Positions 43,912 through 56,596 of a DNA stretch of 64,000 nucleotides are shown here, piece after piece (position 1 is the first letter of the stretch; each line of letters begins with the position of its first letter). The notes beneath the pieces were generated by a model. It worked only from the letters and a program-made list of their open reading frames with translations, made no database searches and was not told the origin of the DNA. This stretch comes from Ampelocalamus luodianensis (Eukaryota > Streptophyta > Magnoliopsida > Poales > Poaceae). The stretch covers positions 15,586,001 to 15,650,000 of the forward strand of contig CM070626.1 of the NCBI GenBank assembly GCA_036346255.1, in the 5' to 3' direction. The position numbers were made by a program, and so were the translations under genes.

Positions 43912-44104
43912 ATGCATCGAAGAATCAGCACTGCAGCACGAGTGTGCAGGGACAGAGCTTTCCCTCGGCAAGCATGGGCCATGACCCCTAGTATTTCAGA
44001 AGAAAAAAATTAACAGTATGTATACAGTCCACAACCGACCCAATTTGATTAGGTCAGGTCTATTTAGAAGGCTCATTGTTGCTGCCTGCTACTAGTTAAA
44101 ATAC

Positions 44105-44979
44105 TACTTAGCGAGACAATTGCGAAGATAACATCGCTAAGAGCTGATAGGCTTTTATTGATTGCCTACAACATCAAGAAACATGACGAATAAATCCATG
44201 CCATTACCAGATACTGAGAACAACATAAATCTGTGACGACTAATGAGCAAACACACTCGCCTGAGTTTCCTTCAAGCGATCACCCGTGGAGCCACTTTTA
44301 GCAAGGCGTTCGCTCCCAGCTAAATCGATTTAGTTAAGGACACCTTGGACTTGTTGGCCTGTGTTCTGCAAGACCAGAAGCAATATATATTCTAGGTCAT
44401 TCACTTGGCACGCAAAAAAATAATCGAACAAAGAATGATCTGAGATTCTTTTGACAGACATGGCAGGCATAAGGTTTTACAAATGCCTAAATGCTGGTAC
44501 CAGTAGGTCTTGGCATAACAATTTTGAAGTTTTGCATTGTGCTTGATACACTCAAAGATGAGAGAAGTGAGCTACCTCATTTGATCCAAATATCTTTGGA
44601 GTGAACACAAAGTGGCTCCCAGAAGATTGTTCATTCATTTGGGTCCCACCGACAGACCTGATTAAACGCACTGCACAACATCAGATCCAATAGAGATTTG
44701 TAGACTAACAAAGAGATGTTGACTCTATGTTTTTGCTTCCATAGAACACTAGAATCATATACGCAAGTATTCCGCTACCTATATTTAACGCATTGCCATT
44801 GCAAACAACAGACATTGCGCTGATGGTCAGTTCCATCGGAGCAAACAAGTATGTTCAGCAAGGAATAAGGAAATACACATTATACTATCAATATGAATCA
44901 CCTGCTTTGGGATGCTTTCTCTGGAAGAGAAGTCACATCAGATTTCTTCTTTGATTCTGGAGCTTCTACCCATGTTACC
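44105..44979 (-). pseudogene. kinesin-14 motor-domain fragment (exons with introns)
   Basis: Four exon-like pieces with splice-type borders read on the minus strand. 44902-44979 ends KASQSR before GTGATT. 44576-44657 encodes SVGGTQMNEQSSGSHFVFT, containing the switch I motif with SSRSH changed to SSGSH, and ends before GTAGCT. 44261-44365 encodes NTGQQVQGVLN, then a stop at 44330-44332, then IDLAGSERLAKSGSTGDRL (switch II). 44165 down to about 44110 encodes AINKSLSALSDVIFAI. Order, phases and short introns match minus-end-directed plant kinesin-14 motors. The internal stop, a switch I mutation and the missing P-loop make it non-functional. Confidence 0.88.
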
Positions 44980-45790
44980 CTACATTTGTGTTCTGGCCCA
45001 TACCATGTGGTAGTGGGCTATAGCGTGTTTGGTCCCTAGAGAATTACATATTTGATTATAGCATTTGATTATAGCCTTTCAAAGATTTGATGGGCCATTT
45101 TAAGTGAGCTTATGAAAACTCATTTCAAAGAGTTTAAGCATGGATAAGCAGAGGAATCACACATTTATTGGTTCAATCTGGATTATGTGTGTCTAGCAAT
45201 ATCTGTACTAATGCACTAATGAATATATGCGATATTCACAAGATAGTTTCAGGACGCAGAAGTGTTGTTTTCTTTTCCACAACAAAGCGCAACTAATATC
45301 CGAAAAGTATTTTAGTGGTAAGCTATTACATTGGTGCCCCAATTAACAAGCCACAATTTAATAAAAATAATGCCCCAAGGACCGCAAAAATAATGTCCCA
45401 AAGATGCGAGTAGTAATGCCGACGCAATTAAATATACCATGATCAGAAGTAGGCTAAATTGTTCCTAGTTACTTGATAACATGAATTGAGAGCAGAAAAA
45501 AAGGGGGAAAAGCCTCAGTGCATGTGACCTTTGTAGGCACCAGAACAATCTCATCTCTGAATTGTGTAGAAGCTCTACATCTGTAGCCCTGTTATGAGAC
45601 TCAGCTTGGCCTTGTGTAGGAAACTAAGCACCTTCTCTTGATCAAAACTTTAACACAAAACAAAACACCAGGTAGCCCCCCTCGTTTCCTTGTTCCTTGT
45701 GTGTGGGGGCAATACTTTTACCATTTATCTATTTGTAAGCATGCAACCCATAGAGGAATTTGAAAGCAGAAGCAGGTCATTCTGGATAAC
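44980..45790. other. AT-rich spacer within the fragment cluster
   Basis: It may hold decayed introns of the neighbouring fragments; no coding similarity was identified on either strand. Confidence 0.5.
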
Positions 45791-45897
45791 TAACCTCTGT
45801 TGCCTCTTCACCTTCTTTTGGTTCTTCATCCTCTTCGACTTGTGAGGTCATATCAGTCAAAGATATAAGAAGGCAATATATAGCAGTAGTTCTAAAT

Positions 45898-47400
45898 AAC
45901 TTTTTTAGATAAAAGAAGAGAAAACCTCTATCGGTCTTTGTATCCAAGGATACACACAGCCCAAAGTTTATTACATAAATCGAAGAATTCTTAACCAGAC
46001 GAAACAGTAGCCCTATAAACCATAATGAAGCGGCAAAACAAACGTCGTAAAAACATAAACCAACGGCAAAACAAAAGCCGTAAAAACAGTAAACATCCTT
46101 TTGAAGAGAAACAATGACATAAAAATATTTTAAACATCTCGAAACCTATTACATAGCTTCCACCCATTCTTGGTGAAGATCTCCCTTGTAATGACCTCCA
46201 ATGCTTTGCTCCCAGCTACCAAAGCCTCCCGTCTTCCTTGGCATTGCAAAGCTGACCAAGAGTGGATCCAATGAGCATATCTGAATATAACCTGCAGGGG
46301 ATGGTTAATAATTTTCTTGTCGAAAACGACATCATTACGATATAGCCATATAGACCAACAAAACGTCGCCGCCCCTACCAAAATAATTGCTTTTGAATCC
46401 GAATTAAGACCTAATAACCAGTTCCCAAAGATATTACAAATAGTATTATGTCTGTTAAGATTAAAAGCAATTTAGACTATGCGCCAAGCAAAACGGGCCA
46501 AACGACAATAAAAAAATAAATGTTGTATGGTCTCTTTTTTATCACAAAAACAACAATTTGTATCGCTTCTCCAGTTCCATTTTAATAAATTATCCTTAGT
46601 CAGAGTAACTCCTCTACAAAGATACCACAAGAAATTTTTATCTTAAGAGATACTTTAACTTTTCATAACTGTTGACATCGAAAACGACAATTGGTATCAC
46701 TCAAAACATCATGCATAAATTTGACGGAAAATTGTCCATTCCTATGCAAATTCCAATAAACCGCATCCTTATCCATGGTAAGATGAGCATTGGCTATTCT
46801 CGCCATAAGATTATTGAAAGCAATCAAATTTGATCCAATAATCGCTCTCCTAAAACTCAATATTAAAGGTGTAGTTCCTAAAACATCCGCAACCAAAGCC
46901 TGTTTCTTCCGGACTACCTCAAACAAAGTTGGATAAAGTTCATAAAGAGGTCAATGCTCAACCCAAATATCCTTTCAAAATCTGATTTGTTTCCATCTCC
47001 AAGATTAAAATAGCAGTGTTGAATAAAATCATGTTTTACCTTCATCAATCCCTTCTAAAAATGGGAATCCCTAGGTTTACTCTCAACTTGAGAGACATAC
47101 TTCTCATTCAAATATTTATTTTTAAGCAATTGCCGCCAAACTCCTTCCTTATTCAAAAGTTTAAATCACCATTTAGCTAAAAGATACTTATTTTTTATCT
47201 CAATGTTTTGAATGCCCAGACCACCTTGTTCTTTGGGTCTACAAAGAATATTCTATTTAGCCAATCTATACTTTTTTATGGTTGTCACTCTGCCAATAAC
47301 CTATCCTCTGATGATAGGCAAGAACCAAGAAGCACCATCAAGAACCTACCTCAACGGTTCTTGATTTCTCCTGCCATGTATATACAGGGAATGACACAAA
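45898..47400 (-). mobile_element. LINE (L1-type non-LTR retrotransposon) 3' part
   Basis: The minus strand carries the end of a LINE polyprotein: a post-RT segment (CRPKEQGGLGIQNIEIKNKY near 47230), the zinc-binding RT region (DAVYWNLHRNGQFSVKFMHD, 46663-46926) and a C-terminal piece with CWSIWLYRNDVVFD (46130-46381), with several stops between. The catalytic RT core is missing, as in 5'-truncated LINE copies. The 3' end lies near 45898. Confidence 0.85.
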
Positions 47401-47443
47401 CTGGGAGTAGCTCTTAACTAAGCCTTGAATCCTTGCAGGGTTA

Positions 47444-47727
47444 GGCCAGTCTCAATGGAGAGTTTCGTGGCGTTGTTTCCAAGACTGCCATGTCATATGA
47501 AATGAAATGAAACTCGAATGAAATACCCACTCTCAATGGAGAGTTTCATTCTACAGTTTCATAGGCATTTAATTTCATGACTCAGAGGGAGTTGGTATTC
47601 GTGCCAAGAGAGTTTCATCTAGATGAAACCCATTTCTCCTCTCTCTTCTTAAATACACTGCCATGTCATCTAAAATACCTATGTGGCAACACATTTAATG
47701 AGAATGAAACTCCCACTGAGACTGGCC
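47444..47727. mobile_element. Tourist-like (PIF/Harbinger) MITE
   Basis: Terminal inverted repeats GGCCAGTCTCAATGGAGAG (left) and GGCCAGTCTCAGTGGGAG (right, complemented) are flanked by TTA on both sides (47441-47443 and 47728-47730), the target preference of PIF/Harbinger. The inner GAGAGTTTCAT words are repeated. Confidence 0.9.
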
Positions 47728-47781
47728 TTAGCAAACTCATACCTATCTATCATCAGGCTGCATAAGTACAATGAATGTAAG

Positions 47782-50700
47782 TGTGGGGACCCCCGGTTAT
47801 TGGAAATGTTACTAATTAAATTCATACTGTAGCACAATTATTAATGAAGGAACAGTGCTGCCCCTTTATTAATACCAGGCTAAAGATATAAATTTAACTA
47901 AATGACAAATCCAAGAAACAGATTCTGATATATATGATTCTCAATGGTTCCTGTGATCAATGACCATTGCATATATATCCTTCATCAACATTGCATCAAA
48001 CACATACAAGTCATACATTGATATAATTAAACATAAGGTTACATCATTCGTTGATACTACAATATTAAGTGACTTGGTCACTTTAACAGTATACAGCGGA
48101 AGCAAAATAAACGGAAAATATCCACCAATGGCCCCATCCACCCGCAGGCAATTGCGTGGAGGAAAGAAGTAGCGTTACTCGTTAGCGTCACCCTGATCGG
48201 CGCTAACGGGTACTTCATACAGAAAACCGTCCTCACCTGCAACAATAGGTGGTAGCACCTTGAGTACGGAAGGTACTCAGCAAGTCTTACTCAAACTAAT
48301 AAAATAAAGTGGTGATTAGAGCCTAACCAAAGGAGTAGAGTTTTTACATGCATAAGGTTACAACAGGAAGGTATAAAGGTTCAAATTTGCATAAAGCGAT
48401 ACATCTTAACCTACAAAGGCTAAATTTTGATAAAGCGATTTAATAAATCAAAGTTTGCTTAAAACAGTAAGTAAATGGCTTAAAATTAAACAGTACAGTG
48501 CATGATTCCCTCATGCCAGCCGAAAATAAACCAAAACCAGATTTTTGAACATCAAAACTTCTATACAGATGACATCAATTCAAGTTATCGTCCATGACCG
48601 TGGACACGGCTATTCGAACAGTTTATACCCTGCAGGGGTGTACATCTTTACCCACATGACTTAGTTAGCCCGTTGCCTTCGGATGCCTCCGAATGATGAC
48701 ACACTTCCTTTGGTATGCCGACCGGGGAAACTAAGATTTGGTATTTTTCAACAAGTTAACACTATTGAGTTGGACCCCCATGTGTGAACTAATCCCATAG
48801 TGTAGGCTACACCACCTACTAACCACAGGGCACACATGTTGTGTCAAGAATGCCGATCCAAACAATTTAAAACGAATTGGGCTCACCACCCATAATAGAA
48901 TGCTATCGGCACCATTAAGGTATCGATATGCGACGAGGCACATATACGCCCTCACCCTCCTAAGAACATCTGATACTGACATACAAAGCTCACATGGCAT
49001 AAGACACAGCCCTCAGACCTAAGCATCTATGCCATGCAAGGCCAATACACATATCCTTACTCTCCTGTTTCCAACTCAATAGTCTCAACATTTTACTTAA
49101 CCAAACAGCGCCCATACACTGCATGTGGAAGTACGTGGGGGACTTGAATTGAATAATCAGAGTTCGGTCCTTAATTAACCCGGACAAGTCCACCACAAAA
49201 CCCAATCTCGTGCACGAAAGCACCATCACTAGCTTCCTCTTGTCCAGATCAATTTAAATTTCAAATACAAGACTGATTTAAAGGAACTGGACAAAGAGTT
49301 TGAAAATGACAACAGTTCAGTTGTGATTCCCATGTTTGACAAGATATGCTTGTCAAACTCTAAAATCTCTAGACTGCATATCTAAGCCAAATCTGAGAAT
49401 AGACCATATATTATACAGTACTACACTAGAGTTGAGTGTATGGTCATAATCAAGGTAATCCACCATGTCAGGTCATAGCTAGCTATTACAAGTCATATTT
49501 TGTATTTTCAGACAAATAGCATGCTCAGATATCACCTGGATTTGTAAAGACTATTGTACAAAACTGGGTTCAATATGGTGCAAAGAGGATGCTTGCCTTG
49601 GTAATAATAAACTTACATTGCGAGTTCTCGTTGCTCGAGAAAAGATTCAATTGCTTCAATAGAACCAGATTCTAAAAGAAACAATAAGATCCAATAAATA
49701 CCAAAACTGACAATAAGTCCAACATGGAAGAAATATGCATGATCAATCTAGAAATGCATGATTACAGTATGCTCAAGCCATAACTACCCATAATAATGAT
49801 AATAACCCATTATCTAGCTCACTGTTTTCAAAAGACAGAAATTAGAGTTTATTGCAAAGTTCCAGTTTTCAGATTTGAAAAGAGCTGAAAACAGGACAGA
49901 TTGCAATTTTTAGAAAGAGAAGTATAGATCATGCAAAAGTTCATAAATGAATCTTAGCATGATCTTTTAGGGTAATTAATATCCCAAACCAACCTTAGTC
50001 TAACCCTAACTAGTTAGATTACAAAAGCTAAAGCAAAAACCTATTTTGTCGGTTGAGCCGACAAGAAAACAGAGACAGATTTCAGCTAAGAGTCAAAATA
50101 GATGATGACAAGAATTGAAAGATCAACTTGTCATGCTGCTAGGGTTTAGTCAAAACCTAAATAAGGTGATAAGTTGTGGGAAGAATCCTAGGCCTTGAAA
50201 ATGACATGAAAAACCGAAAGGTATAATATCAACTTTTCGTTTAAATCCGATTGAAGCTACGATGCTTAAAAGAAGGATTCACAGCAGCTCCTAAGGTTCC
50301 TAGGAATGCTCAAGATGTCGAAACTAGGGTTTTTGGCTTACCAGTATGGAAAGATACCAAGAACCCTGAAAATTTGAGGTTGATCGACAGAGAGATCAAA
50401 TCTGATTTAACCTGCAAAAGACACCAAATCTTTAATGCAGGGTAACATCAGTGCTTAAGGATAGATAAGCAAATGATAGGAGCAAAATCCCACTGGCAGC
50501 AAGGAAGAAAAGTGAGCTCCAGTGGTCAACAATGGCTGCAGCTCCAAAAGCTAGGGTTTATATATGTGGGAGTTTAGCTACAGGATAATTGGGAAAAGTC
50601 TAGAGCTTGATGAGGTGTCCCTTTAGGGCTAATTATCCCAAAATTTAGTTACAAAAACTTTGGGGATAATCCTCTCCTTGAGTTCCAGAGAGAGCATGAC

Positions 50701-52182
50701 AGAGATGAAGGAGATGATAAGAATCATCGACATGTGGGTCCATTGGCGATCCACGTGCTGCGCGCCTCCTAAAATGCGAAAGAACAACAACCGTCCGATT
50801 AAAAATGGGCGGTGCGATGAAGACAGTGTTTAGAACAGATCAGCGGTATCGTTCAATGTGGACCACACGATCTCACATGAACGGCCGCGATTTAATGTAG
50901 TTTTCGCAGAACCCGCAGTTACATTCAAAGGAGCGTTGGATTAGAATCCAACGGTCACTAAAAAGGGAATACACGTCACCCCACTTAAGTGCGACGATGC
51001 GGCGCCGTTAGATGGGCTTTCGACGGTCAAGATTGGAAATTGAACCGGATGGTCCGATTGCATACACCCATGTGGTCCGCACGATTAAAATCCAACGATC
51101 CACCTATTTTGGGCTTTAAAGGCCCACGGTCAAAATGGAGTGCCGTAGGATTGAAATCCAAAGGCCCACATTAACGCACGCCTCTGATTTCAGTTTGAAA
51201 TAAGCGATACCGCTAGATCAAGGATGGACGGCCACGATTGTGCGGGGATCCGGAGTCGTCCGAATGCATACACAAATTTGGGCCATGCGATGAAGATCCA
51301 ACGGTCCAGAGGAGTGCGGCTTTATAACACGAGGGAAAAAGGGAAAAGCCGTAGGATTTGAATCTAACGGCTGAGATAAAAGCGCGCCTTTAGGTTTTAA
51401 ACGAAAAGGGCGTCACGGTTGGATTAGAAACGAACGGTGGAGATTGAATAGGGATCCGGAGTTGTCCGGTTGCATACACTAATCACGCTCGTTGGATTAA
51501 GATCCAACGGCAGAGATTTAAGTGGACACGTGGACAGCTCGCGGGGCGTTATTGCTTCGCCGTTCGATGGAAGATCGACGGCTCATGTCGATCGTGGAGT
51601 TCGGGCTCGCTTCGAACGTGACCGAGCCAACAAATTTGATTGGGTTGGACCGAGACACATGAGGCTGGGTCGCTACAGTGCAAGGGTCGGGTTTGGACCG
51701 GTTTGGTTGACCAAACCTTATTCATATATTTAAAAGGTTTGACTGGGACTTTAAAAATAGCAAATAAATTTATAAAATCATGAAATTTTCTTGTAAGCTA
51801 CTTTGGGATGATATATTTCCCAGATAAATTTCATAAACCACATTTTCACTTTATAAAATACATAAATATCTATTTCAGGCCGAAAATGTTTATTTAAAGA
51901 CCATAAATTTTCTTTAAGTCCAAATAATTTCTAAAAATGCAACGAAAATATTTTTAGCCAAGATAATTTATCTAGGCTTTAATAAAAATACTTCAGTCAT
52001 AATACAAGTGTTACCTTGTATTCCTTTAAATATTCTAAGTAGGTTTTGGACTTTGGCAAAAGGAAGGTTTTATTTGTAACAAAGAACTCCCAATCGAGAT
52101 TAAGAATAAGAATGATATGAACAGTAGTCTATTACTGTTCATAATACAGATTATTACTGTTGATAAGATTGGGGCTGTTACA
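47782..52182 (-). mobile_element. 4.4-kb solo LTR, gypsy type likely
   Basis: TG...CA termini (minus strand TGTAACAGCCCC... to ...GGTCCCCACA) are flanked by the exact duplication GTAAG (47777-47781 and 52183-52187). It shares the TGTGGGTAAAGATGTACA to ATTCGAATAGCCGTG segment with 27643-34637 in opposite orientation. No gag or pol is present. It sits within the HSP90 pseudogene. Confidence 0.88.
50785..51600. repeat. array of degenerate ATCCAACGG palindromes in the solo LTR
   Basis: Around eleven imperfect inverted repeats pairing CGTTGGATT- or CGTCCGATT-like left halves with AATCCAACGG- or ATCGACGGC-like right halves occur about every 60-90 bases. Clear examples are near 50933 (CGTTGGATT/AATCCAACG), 51480 (CGTTGGAT/ATCCAACGG) and 51559 (CGTTCGAT/ATCGACGG). 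Two related copies occur at 28172-28245 in the other long LTR. Confidence 0.75.
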
Positions 52183-52300
52183 GTAAGAGTCCTGTTACAA
52201 AATGCTACCTACTACACTACATGTTAGGTGAACTTACTCTTAAAAAGAGAGTAATCTGAGCTCCACGTGTAAGCATTTTCTCGGGGTCAGTCTCTTCCTT

Positions 52301-52425
52301 GATGACATAAGAGCTATTGTCAGCTACAGCTTCCCATACATATTGTTTTTCTGATTTCGGGCTGATGACATAAAAGCTACTGTCAACCACAGTTCCCATA
52401 CATACTATTTTTCTGATTTCGGGCT
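52301..52425 (-). repeat. 63/62-bp tandem duplication inside an HSP90 exon
   Basis: 52301-52363 and 52364-52425 are two copies of the segment coding SPKSEKQYVWEAVADNSSYVI. The 5' copy (52364-52425) lacks one base and has a TAG where the other has CAA, so both a stop and a frameshift are present. Confidence 0.88.
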
Positions 52426-52960
52426 CTTAGTGGACAGCACAGCCCGTGACACATTTGAAAACAACCAAGTTCATGTGCAAGAAGGAACATATTCCATGCA
52501 ACACATTCTACAAAGATAGCACGGAAGAAATATTTCATACATTCTCCGCTACAAGAAAGGCTGAGTAAAACCCAACACCAAACTGACCAATTAGACCATT
52601 GTCAGCCCCAAGGTCTTTGCTGTCCTGAACGATAATTCATTTGGCATTAGGGAAGAAACAATGAAATAATCACATAGATAGTACCATATTGCATATACAT
52701 AGATGTATCTAGAATGGAAAAAGGAAGAAACAATGCTCCACCTTCAGAGCTTTCAAAATTTTTGAGATGTCGCCTAGAGCAATAGTACCAAGGCAGTCCG
52801 TAAGCTCATCTTTGGTCATCCCAACACCAGTATCACTATAAGAACCATCAGCAAATGGTGATATTAAAATACCTACGGAAAAACTATGACAAGAACATCT
52901 AGTAGAAACATAAACTTACGTGATAGTAATTGCGGCAGCATTTGTTGTGCAACATGGCCG

Positions 52961-54240
52961 CGCTCAACCGATGTTGGTATTTCTGCCAAAGCGTGGCCTA
53001 ACGCCGGTGTGTCCAGCTTCGGCCCACCATAGGATCAAATTCCACACCACCAGTAGCAGCAAGCGGAGGAGATCAGTGAAGCTTAGCACAAAAAAAATGT
53101 AAGAAAGCAAAGGGTAAATAACGTGAACAAGAAATCTCACTAATTCTTAAAAAGGGGAAAGGGCACGGCCCCCCAGATGAGGGGATAGCAGAGCGAAAAT
53201 CTGAAGGAAGGAGTTGTGGCGGCGTACGGGGAGGAGACGGGGACAGGCCAAGGTGAGGAAGAGGAGAGAACGACCACTGGGCCGTGCATGCCAGCTCGCC
53301 AGCGCGTTGCATTTTTGGGGACGTGGAGGAGAAATGGGATAAGGTGGCAGCGCCGTGAGAAAATGGGGCCAGCGGCGACAGAGGTGAAGAGGCGGACGCA
53401 CCACAGAGAGGAGAAATCTTCGATCCCACAGTGATGGCGCCCTGGAGAGGTAGAGGCCAAATCGAGGGCTGGGCATAAGAGAGGAAGGCACGATGATGCT
53501 CCCCACAGAAGGAATTGGAACAGGTCTCACCGAAGGGGAGGGCAGCGGATTGGATCTAGTGGAGCCTGATGTCGCAATCCCGGTCGTCACATCCCCTTCC
53601 CCTCCATGATTGACCGCCGTATCCGAGGGGCTGGTGTGGTGGTGGTGCAGAAAGGCGAGGCCACGAGGCAGATATGGGCGACAGAGGCCGTCGAACTGTT
53701 AGGGAGGAAGTGAAGGAGGTGGGGGCGAGGGGAACTGGTCTGGAGAGACGGGAGAAGGAGAAGGTGGCACTTGGCTAGAGGGATTTTGGTAGGGGCCCAA
53801 CGTGGGAGGAGATGGGAAGGGGCGCAGAGGAGGCGAAGAAGTCGGACGTGTTCAGGAAGAGGTGGTCTGGAGGGATTTTGGTGATGATGGAGGCACGACG
53901 TGGGAGGAAATGGGGAGGAGGCAAGGCAAGAGCGGTGTGTAGGGGTGGGGGTAGAGACGGCGAGGACAAAGGCGAGAGCGAGAGGGGAGAAGGCGATGAC
54001 CGCTGCAGTGCTAACGCATCGAAGCACTACGTGAAAGAAAATCGGAGGCCAGTTGTCCCCGCACGAGTTGGAGAAAATCCCCATAAAACGCAGGGAGGCC
54101 TCCATTTCTAGGCGCAATAAGGAGAGGGATATACTAGATGGCGAGGCGGCTACGTTGCGTCAGATGGTTTTTGTCTGTACCGAGTTTTTGTCAGTACTGA
54201 GAAGGCAAAATACATTTAGCCACGTTAAAGCATTTTGAGC
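52961..54240 (-). other. GC-rich sequence upstream of the HSP90 fragment
   Basis: The minus strand has open Pro/Ser/His-rich frames (53147-53590 and 53587-54117) but no recognisable domain. It may be leader or promoter of the original gene, or another captured piece. 52961-53100 may include more HSP90 5' coding sequence, but I could not align it. Confidence 0.4.
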
Positions 54241-54610
54241 CATAGAAGCAAACTTCACATATCATTGATGCTATGTACACACCAGCTAAATAAAATAGAT
54301 GAAAGAACCAAAGGGAAGCATTGTATGATCTCGAATAGGGCGTTAGCAAAACCTAGTGAACAGAATGTCCTAAGGAAACACATAAGATATATAATCTAGA
54401 TACGGTAATCTAGATATCAACTATTTGATAGCGCATAAGCCAGTTACATGCCGTACACATGACAAAAGAAAAGGCTGCAACACAGACATCTAGAGCTCGG
54501 CTTTATTCGATGGCGCAGAGGAGGAACAAGATCGATGCACTAAGAATAGAACTTTAAGTTTTATTTTGTATATAGCATACCAAGATGAAGTAAGGTTACC
54601 GCAAACACAT
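54241..54610. other. AT-rich spacer, no gene seen
   Basis: There is no coding similarity or repeat border I can define between the GC-rich block and the copia fragment. Confidence 0.5.
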
Positions 54611-54699
54611 CCAGCTTAAAACTTCAATCTAAAAAAAACTTCAATCCTAGTCCAGGTCTCTTCTTCTGTACACGACTATTTCTCACAAAAGCTCTAGGT

Positions 54700-56545
54700 T
54701 GATGAGATTTTATAGGTTGGGTTTTGAACTCAACTAACCTATCTTCCAAGACTTGAATAGCATTTGGCTTGGACTTGTCAACGGCAAAGTTGTATCATAA
54801 CCCTTGCTTTCCATAAAAAGTTTTGAACTTGTCAAGAATCATGTTTAATTATTTCTTACGCTTAGAAAATTTTTCTAATGTGCCTTTGAGATAACCATTT
54901 TATTTTTGAAGTTTAACCATTTTATTTTTGAAGTTTAGGACATAATTCATATGTTTTAGCCTTAATAGCTCTAGCATACTTCTCCGTATGAATAGCAACT
55001 TGAAGCTTAAGGGCTTCGCAATTAGTAAAAGATGTAGACTCAATTTTACCCTTAAGATTATCATACTAACTCTAAATACTTCTAGAATATCATTCATTTC
55101 TCCCTCACGTTCTAAATAGGATGAACAAGCACTAGAGTCAACCTTCTCAGAAGCTACCAACTTGCTAAATTCTAAGTATTTTTCACACGGAGTTGATTTG
55201 AATTCAATTAACTCAGTCCTAAAATTTTCTAGTTAGTGCAAGGCAATGTCATGAGCATTTTGTAGTTTAGCATGTTCAGCAAGTAAATCATGACAAGAAG
55301 CACATTCATCAACCTCAAGGTCCTTAGCATTTGCAAGTTCAAGGGTAAGACTATCTACTTGCAACTCTAAGTCCTTAGCCCTAGCCATGATCAACTCTAA
55401 TGCCTTATCTTGATTCAAAATTTGGTCATACATGCCACCACATCGCATAGAAAGGACTTCATAGGAAGGAGGTATCTCATCAATATCGTCATCATGGATG
55501 GAGTCGGCCATAAAGCACATGCTGATGAAGTTCTTGGCCTTGACCTTGTCCTTGTCCTTCTCTTGAGGGATCTCCTCCTCCTTATCCTCCTCGCTATTGG
55601 AGTCCATGTCGGTCAAGGTGTGATCTCAAAAAATGGTAAGGACTCGGTGAGCGGCCTTCACAAGCTTGGCGACAACGAACTTCGCCTTGCACCCTTGCTC
55701 GAATGTGGTAAAGCTCACCATATTCATAGCAAGTCATCAAACCTCCTATCTTCTTGTTTCTCACATTGTTGTAGGGTCATGTGAATTTTTTGGTTAGGAG
55801 GGCTAACTCATGCTCATGGATGGACTCAAGTTTCTTTTCATTGATTACAGAAAGACACGCGAGAGAGAAACCCGAAGAGTTAGAAGAGCCATCAAGAGAT
55901 CTATTGAGAGGGTCAGCTACCAAGGCCATGTTCTCCTTCTAAGGATGATCAACCCTTTTGATCTCATGAGTCTTGAGCTTGCTATAGAGTACCTCCAATG
56001 TGAGATCAGAGATATTGATATTCTCCTCAATGGTAGTAGCCTTCATCTCCCACTCCTTGGTGTTGATTGCAACCAAGAGGTGGGTAGCATTCTCGAACTG
56101 AGAATACTCGATGTCGACCACTCTCAACTAATTGAGCACCTTGTTGAAGCGAGGGAATACATCATCGATGCTCTCTCTAGAACACATCTTAAACTTGTTG
56201 TATTCTCGCTTGAAGACCGTTTGATGTACTTAATTGATTTGGGACGAACCCTCATAGTAAGTCTCGAGGGTGTGCCAAATCTTGTACGTGGTCAGAAGAT
56301 GACAAATTCTGTCATACTTCTATCTACCAAGCCCTGAATATAGGAGTTTTTTTTTGCATTGTGGTTGTTAGACAAGAAGGCCGCAGAAGCTGGCATAGCA
56401 ACCTCGGGTAAGATGAGCGAAACTCGAACAACCTCCCATATGGCTTGACCTTCACTCTAAAGTTAGACATGTATGCGATTCTTTCAATAGGCATAGTTGA
56501 GCCCATCGAAGACATGTGGTTTGGTGGAGTACTTCTCCATCGTCA
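54700..56545 (-). pseudogene. copia-type gag, several stops and frameshifts
   Basis: The reading starts near 56530. Pieces include the NFRVKVKPYGRLFEF region near 56440-56480, a UBN2-type stretch (THLLVAINTKEWEMKATTIE, near 56030-56095), an acidic and Lys-rich segment (55500-55616) and coiled-coil-like leucine-rich sequence (55233-55480). No zinc knuckle was found before the element ends. Confidence 0.7.
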
Positions 56546-56583
56546 AGTTCAGTGATCGGTTAAAATCAAGAGTGAACTATCTG

Positions 56584-56596
56584 GGCTCTGATATCA
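56584..56596 (-). other. primer binding site (tRNA-Met type, one mismatch)
   Basis: On the minus strand TGATATCAGAGCC lies two bases from the LTR end, differing from TGGTATCAGAGC at the third base. Confidence 0.8.

Larger units (their letters stand above)
45795..52960 (-). pseudogene. organellar-type HSP90 gene fragment, exons split by insertions
   Basis: Reading right to left: 52920 to about 52960 ends AAAITIT before GTAAGT. 52742-52835 encodes DTGVGMTKDELTDCLGTIA... to KALK. 52541-52624 encodes DSKDLGADNGLIGQFGVGFY and on to LVAEN. 52238 to about 52430 encodes the STKSPKSEKQYVWE region to RGAQITLFLR. 45795 to about 45850 encodes the acidic QVEEDEEPKEGEEATE linker. The first four belong to the N-terminal ATPase domain; STKSPKS with QYVWE resembles plastid or mitochondrial HSP90 rather than cytosolic. 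Lesions include a stop and frameshift in a duplicated 63-bp segment. A LINE, a MITE and a 4.4-kb LTR separate the last two pieces. The C-terminal half is absent, and kinesin exons follow on the same strand. Confidence 0.87.
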
